A DNA stretch of 11,083 nucleotides. Origin: Chryseobacterium gleum (GTDB lineage: Bacteria; Bacteroidota; Bacteroidia; Flavobacteriales_D; Sanyastnellaceae). The notes under the pieces were generated by a model, which saw only the letters and a program-made list of their open reading frames with translations, made no database searches and had not been told where the DNA came from. Position numbers and translations under genes: made by a program. Below are positions 6,799 through 11,083 of this stretch, one piece after another (the first letter of the stretch is position 1; every line of letters starts with the position of its first letter). The stretch is taken from assembly GCA_945878835.1 (NCBI GenBank), contig CAMCUG010000030.1:1-11083 (forward strand), given 5' to 3'.

Positions 6799-6815
6799 TT
6801 AACGCTTAGAGAATT
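6786..6815 (-). other. Hairpin spanning the rpsI stop codon
   Basis: AATTCTCT (6815-6808 on the - strand) and AGAGAATT (6793-6786) form a perfect 8-bp stem around a 14-base loop that contains the rpsI TAA (6801-6799). CC/GG pairs flank the stem with a three-base bulge. No T-tract follows, so it is not a standard terminator. It could be an mRNA processing or stability element, or chance. Confidence 0.35.
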
Positions 6816-7197
6816 GGAAACGTGCACGAGCCTTACGCTGACCGAACTTCTTACGTTCAACCATACGTGGATCACGAGTGGTAAGACCTTCAGCTTTTAA
6901 AGCTGGCTTCCAATCGGGATTAAGTTCTATTAATGCTTTGCTGACAGCCAAACGAACTGCTTCTGCTTGACCAGTCATTCCACCACCGTTGATGTTTGCT
7001 TTGAAATCGTACTTCCCTTCGTTTCCAGTTAGGATGAAAGGTTGGTTAACGCGGTACTGAAGTACCAACGTTGGAAAATAATGTGCGTAATCTTTTCCGT
7101 TGATTTCAAATTTACCTGTTCCTTCTGAAAGGTAAACACGTGCTACTGCGGTCTTACGACGACCTGAAGTATTGGTATATTGCGTAGTAGTTGCCAT
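6799..7197 (-). CDS. rpsI: 30S ribosomal protein S9
   Basis: 132 residues, normal length. S9 binds the head of the 30S subunit, and its C-terminal tail reaches the P-site tRNA anticodon. The family N-terminal motif GRRKTAVARVYL (12-23) is present, as are INGGGMTGQAEAVRLAVSKAL (about 69-89) and LTTRDPRMVERKKFGQRKAR (105-124). The protein ends in the invariant SKR tail, so the C-terminus is complete. It begins 8 bases after the rplM stop and is surely cotranscribed with it; rplM-rpsI is one of the most conserved bacterial gene pairs. A short N-terminal extension (ATTTQYTNTS) precedes the conserved part. Confidence 0.99.
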   Translation of the reverse strand: MATTTQYTNTSGRRKTAVARVYLSEGTGKFEINGKDYAHYFPTLVLQYRVNQPFILTGNEGKYDFKANINGGGMTGQAEAVRLAVSKALIELNPDWKPALKAEGLTTRDPRMVERKKFGQRKARARFQFSKR

Positions 7198-7205
7198 TGA
7201 CTAAA

Positions 7206-7655
7206 TTATCCTTTTAAAGTATAAACTGATGGTTGTTGAGCTATTTGCTCGTGGTTAGTACCTGCATAAACATACAAGTTTCTAAATACTTCACGACCCA
7301 AACGATTCTTTGGAAGCATTCCGCGTATAGCCATCTCAACCATTGCAGTTGGATGCTTGGCCATCATTTCTTTCGGGCTAGCGAAACGTTGACCTCCAGG
7401 ATAACCGGTGTAGCGTATGTAAACCTTCTCATCCCACTTCTTTCCAGTAAGTGCTATCTTCTCTGCGTTTACAACTATCACGTAGTCTCCGCAGTCTGCG
7501 TGCGGTGTAAACAATGGCTTGTGCTTACCGCGAAGCACAGCTGCTACTTCACTAGACAAACGTCCAAGATTCTTTCCTTCTGCATCAACAATCAACCACT
7601 GCTTATTCGCAGATTCCTTGTTTGCCGATGGTGTTTTGTAACTCAACGTATCCAT
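7206..7655 (-). CDS. rplM: 50S ribosomal protein L13
   Basis: 149 residues. L13 is an early-assembly protein of the 50S subunit. Recognisable segments are QWLIVDAEGKNLGRLSSEVA (19-38), the RNA-contacting LRGKHKPLFTPHADCGDYV (41-59), YTGYPGGQR (82-90) and the signature AIRGMLPKNRLGREVFRNL (109-127). The N-terminal extension MDTLSYKTPSANKES is typical of the Bacteroidota version and fixes the start at ATG 7655. It is the first gene of the ribosomal cluster, preceded by a good promoter match 44 bases upstream. The C-terminus (PSVYTLKG) is normal. Confidence 0.99.
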   Translation of the reverse strand: MDTLSYKTPSANKESANKQWLIVDAEGKNLGRLSSEVAAVLRGKHKPLFTPHADCGDYVIVVNAEKIALTGKKWDEKVYIRYTGYPGGQRFASPKEMMAKHPTAMVEMAIRGMLPKNRLGREVFRNLYVYAGTNHEQIAQQPSVYTLKG

Positions 7656-7698
7656 TTTATCTCTATTCTTAAAGTCAATTCCCTAAAATTTGGGGGTG

Positions 7699-7729
7699 CG
7701 AAAATACAATCTTTTTTCTTATCTGCAAA
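7699..7729 (-). promoter_or_regulatory. Predicted promoter of rplM-rpsI (Bacteroidota type)
   Basis: On the - strand, TTTG (7729-7726), a 19-base spacer and TATTTTCG (7706-7699) closely match the TTTG-N19-TAnnTTTG pattern. The start of rplM is 43 bases beyond the -7 box. The -7 core and its flanks (7696-7711) equal those at sdhC. Confidence 0.7.
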
Positions 7730-7794
7730 CACTTTTCAACATTTCTTTCATGAAAACATTAAATTTTCCTGATTCAGCGTGTTTGTGGGTGTTT

Positions 7795-8844
7795 TTAGAT
7801 GATCAACATAGCGTCACCGTAACAGAAGAATCTGTATTTCTTCTTAATGGCTTCTTTGTATGCTTCCATAACGAAATCATAACCTCCAAAGGCCGTTGTC
7901 ATCATTAACAAAACACTTTGTGGCTCGTGAAAATTCGTTATTAAACTATCCGCTATCTGGAAATCATGCGGTGGGAAAATAAACTTACTCGCCCATCCGT
8001 CAAAAGCCTTTAACGTATTGTTCGTTCCCACGCTGCTTTCAAAAGCACGAAGTGTTGTTGTTCCAACAGCACAAACGCGTTTTCCCTTTTCTCTTGCATC
8101 ATTTACTAAATCAGCAGTCGCTTCAGGAATAATCAATTGCTCACTGTCTGTTTTGTGCTTCGTTAAATCTTCCACTTCCACCGTTCTAAATGTACCCAAT
8201 CCAATGTGCAGCGTTAATTCTGCCATGTGAATTCCAGCAATTTCCAAACGCTTTGAAAGCTGTTTCGAAAAGTGAAGTCCCGCTGTTGGTGCCGCCACTG
8301 CGCCTTCATACTTCGCGTAAATCGTCTGATATCGCTCGGCATCTTCTGGCTCAACCGGACGCTCAATGTATTTCGGAAGAGGCGTTTCACCTAAGCTATA
8401 AACCAACTTTTTGAAATCTTCATGAGGACCGTCGTACAAGAAACGAAGCGTTCTTCCACGAGAAGTAGTGTTATCTATAACCTCGGCTACCAATTCATCA
8501 TTGGGTCCGAAATATAATTTATTTCCAATACGAATCTTACGAGCTGGATCTACAACGGTATCCCAAAGCAAACTCTTGTCGTTCAATTCACGCAACAAGA
8601 AAACCTCGATCATGGATCCGGTCTTTTCTTTATTGCCATACATGCGCGCAGGAAAAACCTTCGTGTTGTTGTTCACCATTACATCGCCTTCGCTGAAATA
8701 ATCCAGCACATCGCGAAATTTCTTGTGCTCAATCTTTCCAGTCTTACGGTGCAATACCATTAATTTGGAATCGTCGCGGTGAGGCAAAGGATGCTGAGCT
8801 ATTAATTCTTTAGGCAATTCATATTTGAATTGACCCAATTTCAT
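7795..8844 (-). CDS. queA: S-adenosylmethionine:tRNA ribosyltransferase-isomerase
   Basis: 349 residues from ATG 8844, the family's usual length. QueA transfers and isomerises the ribose of S-adenosylmethionine onto 7-aminomethyl-7-deazaguanine at the wobble position of tRNAs with GUN anticodons, giving epoxyqueuosine in the queuosine pathway. Family motifs run the full length: the start FKYELPKELIAQHPLPHRDDSKLMV, VNNNTKVFPARMYG (57-70), AAPTAGLHFS (184-193), HIGLGTFRTVEVEDLTKHK (213-231), VGTTTLRAFES (260-270), and the C-terminal LITNFHEPQSVLLMM (301-315) with AFGGYDFVMEAY and YGDAMLI. An in-frame TTG at 8856 would add four residues, but the ATG start gives the conserved MKLGQF opening. The gene follows truB after 48 bases and probably has its own promoter there. 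No clear terminator follows it in the 139 bases before rplM. Confidence 0.98.
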   Translation of the reverse strand: MKLGQFKYELPKELIAQHPLPHRDDSKLMVLHRKTGKIEHKKFRDVLDYFSEGDVMVNNNTKVFPARMYGNKEKTGSMIEVFLLRELNDKSLLWDTVVDPARKIRIGNKLYFGPNDELVAEVIDNTTSRGRTLRFLYDGPHEDFKKLVYSLGETPLPKYIERPVEPEDAERYQTIYAKYEGAVAAPTAGLHFSKQLSKRLEIAGIHMAELTLHIGLGTFRTVEVEDLTKHKTDSEQLIIPEATADLVNDAREKGKRVCAVGTTTLRAFESSVGTNNTLKAFDGWASKFIFPPHDFQIADSLITNFHEPQSVLLMMTTAFGGYDFVMEAYKEAIKKKYRFFCYGDAMLII

Positions 8845-8879
8845 TGTGGAAATCAAGGTGTTATTATTTAGGTGGGGGG

Positions 8880-8910
8880 CGAAAGTACGAAATCAAAAAG
8901 CCTTTGTAAA
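8880..8910 (-). promoter_or_regulatory. Possible promoter of queA, overlapping the end of truB
   Basis: On the - strand, TTTA (8910-8907), a 19-base spacer and TACTTTCG (8887-8880) resemble the promoters of rplM and sdhC, with one mismatch in each box. The -33 part lies within the last codons of truB. The box is 35 bases before ATG 8844. queA may thus be transcribed both from here and by read-through from recN-truB. Confidence 0.45.
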
Positions 8911-9678
8911 GACCTTTTTCACCGAGTCGTCGCTAAAATGCTCATTTACAGCTTCATAACTAGGGTAAAATAACTTCACCCAGTCCATTGGACTCTTCGC
9001 TTCGTCTATACGAAACGGGAAACTCTCTGTTCTTCGCAAGACGCTTAGGTATCCGCCAACACCCAATCTCTGCCCAAAATCATTCGCAATAGACCGTATG
9101 TATGTTCCCTTCGAGCATCGAATGCGAAACGACACTTCCTTTCCGTCAAAATCGGTCAATTCAAACGTTTCAATTTCAATTAAGTTTTCGCGCATTTTCA
9201 CTTCTTCATTTTTCCGTGCCATTTCATACGCACGAACTCCATCGATTTGTTTTGCGCTATAGACAGGAGGCATTTGCAGTTGCTCTCCAATGAACAACTT
9301 CGCGACTTCCTCTAATTGCTGAGGTGTTAAATGATCCGTAGATTGAAAATTCTCGGGCAAGGTTTCCTTATCGAAACTAGGCGTGGTTGCGCCCAATAAA
9401 ATCTTGCCCGTATACTCTTTCGTGCCGCCTTGAATGTCTTCAATGGACTTAGTCATCTTGCCCGTACAAACAACCAATAGCCCTGTTGCCAGGGGGTCTA
9501 GCGTGCCCGCATGTCCAATTTTAAACTTCGGAAATTTTCCTTCGCTACGTAATATCCATTTCAACTTTCCCACAACATCGAAACTGGTCCAATTCAACGG
9601 TTTGTCAACCAAAAGAATTCGGCCTTCCAACAACTCATTCGCATCGGAAACTGAACAAAGTTTTTGAAAGTCGTTCAT
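8893..9678 (-). CDS. truB: tRNA pseudouridine(55) synthase
   Basis: 261 residues. TruB converts U55 in the T-loop of nearly all elongator tRNAs to pseudouridine. The catalytic aspartate is D61 in the motif GHAGTLDPLATGLL (55-68). Y89 (KEYTG), together with Y193 and R195 in GTYIRSIAND (191-200), matches the other active-site residues of the E. coli enzyme. QMPPVYSAKQIDGVRAYEMAR (135-155) is also characteristic. The conserved opening ILLVDKPLNWTSFDVV begins at residue 21, preceded by a modest extension. The C-terminal domain is short, and I see no full PUA domain. The ATG shares its first base with the recN stop (TAATG), which points to translational coupling in a recN-truB-queA operon. Confidence 0.98.
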   Translation of the reverse strand: MNDFQKLCSVSDANELLEGRILLVDKPLNWTSFDVVGKLKWILRSEGKFPKFKIGHAGTLDPLATGLLVVCTGKMTKSIEDIQGGTKEYTGKILLGATTPSFDKETLPENFQSTDHLTPQQLEEVAKLFIGEQLQMPPVYSAKQIDGVRAYEMARKNEEVKMRENLIEIETFELTDFDGKEVSFRIRCSKGTYIRSIANDFGQRLGVGGYLSVLRRTESFPFRIDEAKSPMDWVKLFYPSYEAVNEHFSDDSVKKVFTKAF

Positions 9679-11083
9679 TAAACGTGTAGCATTAATTCTT
9701 TGGCGGTTTGAAGCGCTGCTTCACCTGCCTGATCTCCGCCTAACATATGGGCTAATTCCATCTCTCTATCTGCAACACTCAACTCCTGCAAATCGCTCAC
9801 GGTAGTCTCGCCTTCCACACGTTTCGTAACTCTAAAATGCTGATGGGCCTTAGATGCAATTTGTGGCAAGTGGGTAATGACAAGCAATTGCGCCGAAGTC
9901 GACATTTCTCGAAGTAACGAGGCAATTCGATTACCCGTTTCTCCGCCAACACCCTGATCAATTTCGTCAAGAATAAGCACGGGCATTTCATTTAAATGTG
10001 CTGTTGCCGCCTTAATGGCTAACATGACGCGCGAAATTTCTCCACCCGAAGCTACCGCTTTAATATCTTCGAATGGCTGCCCTTTGTTTGCTGAAAAAGC
10101 AAAGCGTAAATTCTCGGCACCGTATAAGTGAAGTTCAGGAGACCCTGTAACTTCAATTTGAAATTGCGCATGAGCCAAATTCAATTTATGCAACGAAGAA
10201 GAAATTGCTTTTTCCGCTTCCTTCACCCCTTTCATGCGTAAGTGCGACAATTTCGTCGCGAGCTCTTTGCACTCATTTTCCAACCGCTGTTCTTCCTTTT
10301 CTTTATTTTGAATGGAAGACTCTAAAGCCTCGGTCAATTGGGCATCTTGTTCAAGCTTTAATTTCAGAGCACTCAATTCTTCAATACTATTCACGTTGTG
10401 TTTTCTGAACATCTTGAACACAAAATTCAAACGCTCTTCGATAAAAGAAGCGCGCTCCGGATCTAGTGTAACGGAATCCGAGAACTTCTGTAAGTCAATA
10501 TCTACCTCACGAAGCTCAGCAATAACCGATTCCAATTGAGCCGAAAATTGTTCCAACTTCGCATGGCCAGTCTCCCACTTCATCAATTGCTGCTTGGCTA
10601 TTTTCAGTTGTTGAAGGATATTGCTATCACCCTCGTTCAACAAATTCGTTACGGTGTGCAACGATTCTAAAAGTTCACCCGAGTTCTGTTGAAGATTCAA
10701 TTCACCTTCCATTTCAGCGACATCAAAGGAATTGAAATCTTCTTGTGCCAATTCATTCAATTGAAATAAGCGATAGTCTTCCGTTGCCTTTTCATTATTT
10801 AATTGAAGTCGAAGTTGCTCCAATTCGTTTTGAGTCTCGCGCCATTTCAAAAAACTCGATCGATATGAATTCCAAACCTCTTTCGACTTTGAAAACGCAT
10901 CAACCATTTCATATCGAAATGATTTGCGGAACAAAAGCGCATTTTCGTGCTGAGAATGCAGGTCTACCAACTGCTCTGTGAAGTTCTTCAATATTGCTAA
11001 CGCAACAGGAGTATCGTTAATAAATGCTCTGCTCTTTCCTTTGCTATTTACCTCTCTTCGAACAACGGTGTCTTCCGAAAAGT
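9678..11083 (-). CDS. recN: DNA repair protein RecN, 5' end cut off by the window edge
   Basis: 467 residues are visible; the frame is open through the right edge, so the N-terminal 80-90 residues with the Walker A motif are outside. RecN is an SMC-like ATPase that acts in recombinational repair of double-strand breaks. Upstream of a possible TTG at 10991 the frame continues with VVRREVN and KSRAFINDTPV, a typical RecN segment, followed by QLVDLHSQHE, so 10991 is not the real start. The middle is a long Glu/Gln/Leu-rich antiparallel coiled coil. The C-terminal ATPase half has the ABC signature ASGGEISRVMLAIKA (plus-strand positions about 10010-10060), Walker B VLILDEIDQGVGGETG (about 9930-9980) and the His-switch VITHLPQIASKAHQHF. 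The gene appears intact within the window and overlaps truB by one base. Confidence 0.97.
   Translation of the reverse strand, partial: FSEDTVVRREVNSKGKSRAFINDTPVALAILKNFTEQLVDLHSQHENALLFRKSFRYEMVDAFSKSKEVWNSYRSSFLKWRETQNELEQLRLQLNNEKATEDYRLFQLNELAQEDFNSFDVAEMEGELNLQQNSGELLESLHTVTNLLNEGDSNILQQLKIAKQQLMKWETGHAKLEQFSAQLESVIAELREVDIDLQKFSDSVTLDPERASFIEERLNFVFKMFRKHNVNSIEELSALKLKLEQDAQLTEALESSIQNKEKEEQRLENECKELATKLSHLRMKGVKEAEKAISSSLHKLNLAHAQFQIEVTGSPELHLYGAENLRFAFSANKGQPFEDIKAVASGGEISRVMLAIKAATAHLNEMPVLILDEIDQGVGGETGNRIASLLREMSTSAQLLVITHLPQIASKAHQHFRVTKRVEGETTVSDLQELSVADREMELAHMLGGDQAGEAALQTAKELMLHV

Noticed and set aside
7233..7772. A 179-codon open frame on the + strand opposite rplM
   Set aside because: It lies antisense to a certain ribosomal protein gene and its promoter. 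Its product is rich in Cys, His, Tyr and Ser, as expected from reading a coding strand backwards, and has no recognisable domain.
7656..7794. Possible terminator of queA in the queA-rplM gap
   Set aside because: Only a short palindrome (TTTCATGAAA near 7746-7755) and A/T runs are present; there is no GC stem followed by a T-tract. The only solid element is the rplM promoter.
1..11083. Mobile elements, CRISPR arrays, tRNA/rRNA genes, or a novel defence or biosynthetic system
   Set aside because: No transposase, integrase, direct-repeat array, tRNA-like cloverleaf or unusual gene cluster was seen. The window is almost entirely conserved housekeeping genes with even composition.

Overview
The window looks like ordinary chromosomal DNA from a member of the Bacteroidota, most likely a flavobacterium-like lineage. 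The evidence is: a three-gene sdhC-sdhA-sdhB operon with a single fused cytochrome b subunit; the block rplM-rpsI-rpsB-tsf; Bacteroidota-style promoters (TTTG/TTG, 18-19 nt spacer, then a TAnnTTTG-like box); A-rich start contexts without strong Shine-Dalgarno sequences; and signal peptides ending in short NGQ or SAQ motifs. I cannot name a genus from the sequence alone.

Layout, left to right. Two genes lie on the + strand: the C-terminal end of an unrecognised protein cut by the left edge (1-228) and a small secreted protein of unknown function (246-671), which end at an intrinsic terminator. Everything else is on the - strand and reads right to left. From the right edge: recN (5' end cut off), truB and queA form one cluster for DNA repair and tRNA modification, with a probable extra promoter in front of queA. 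Then rplM-rpsI and rpsB-tsf make a translation cluster that ends in a strong hairpin terminator. Then sdhC-sdhA-sdhB encodes the membrane-bound succinate:quinone oxidoreductase of the TCA cycle and respiratory chain, followed by a tightly coupled PAP2-type phosphatase gene that converges on the + strand genes.

Four start codons or gene limits need care. The sdhC start is best placed at 4848 rather than at an upstream GTG that lies inside the promoter. The queA start is ATG 8844. The PAP2 start is ATG 1370. The recN frame stays open to the right edge.

I see no mobile element, CRISPR array, tRNA/rRNA gene or unknown multi-gene system. The signals most worth a second look are regulatory. The clearest is a perfect 10-bp hairpin plus T-tract, terminator-like, placed 17 nt after the sdhB stop but inside the signal-peptide codons of the PAP2 gene. 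The other is a 16-base promoter core shared exactly by sdhC and rplM, with a related box before queA. The longest stretch without a gene is about 190 bases, between sdhC and tsf.
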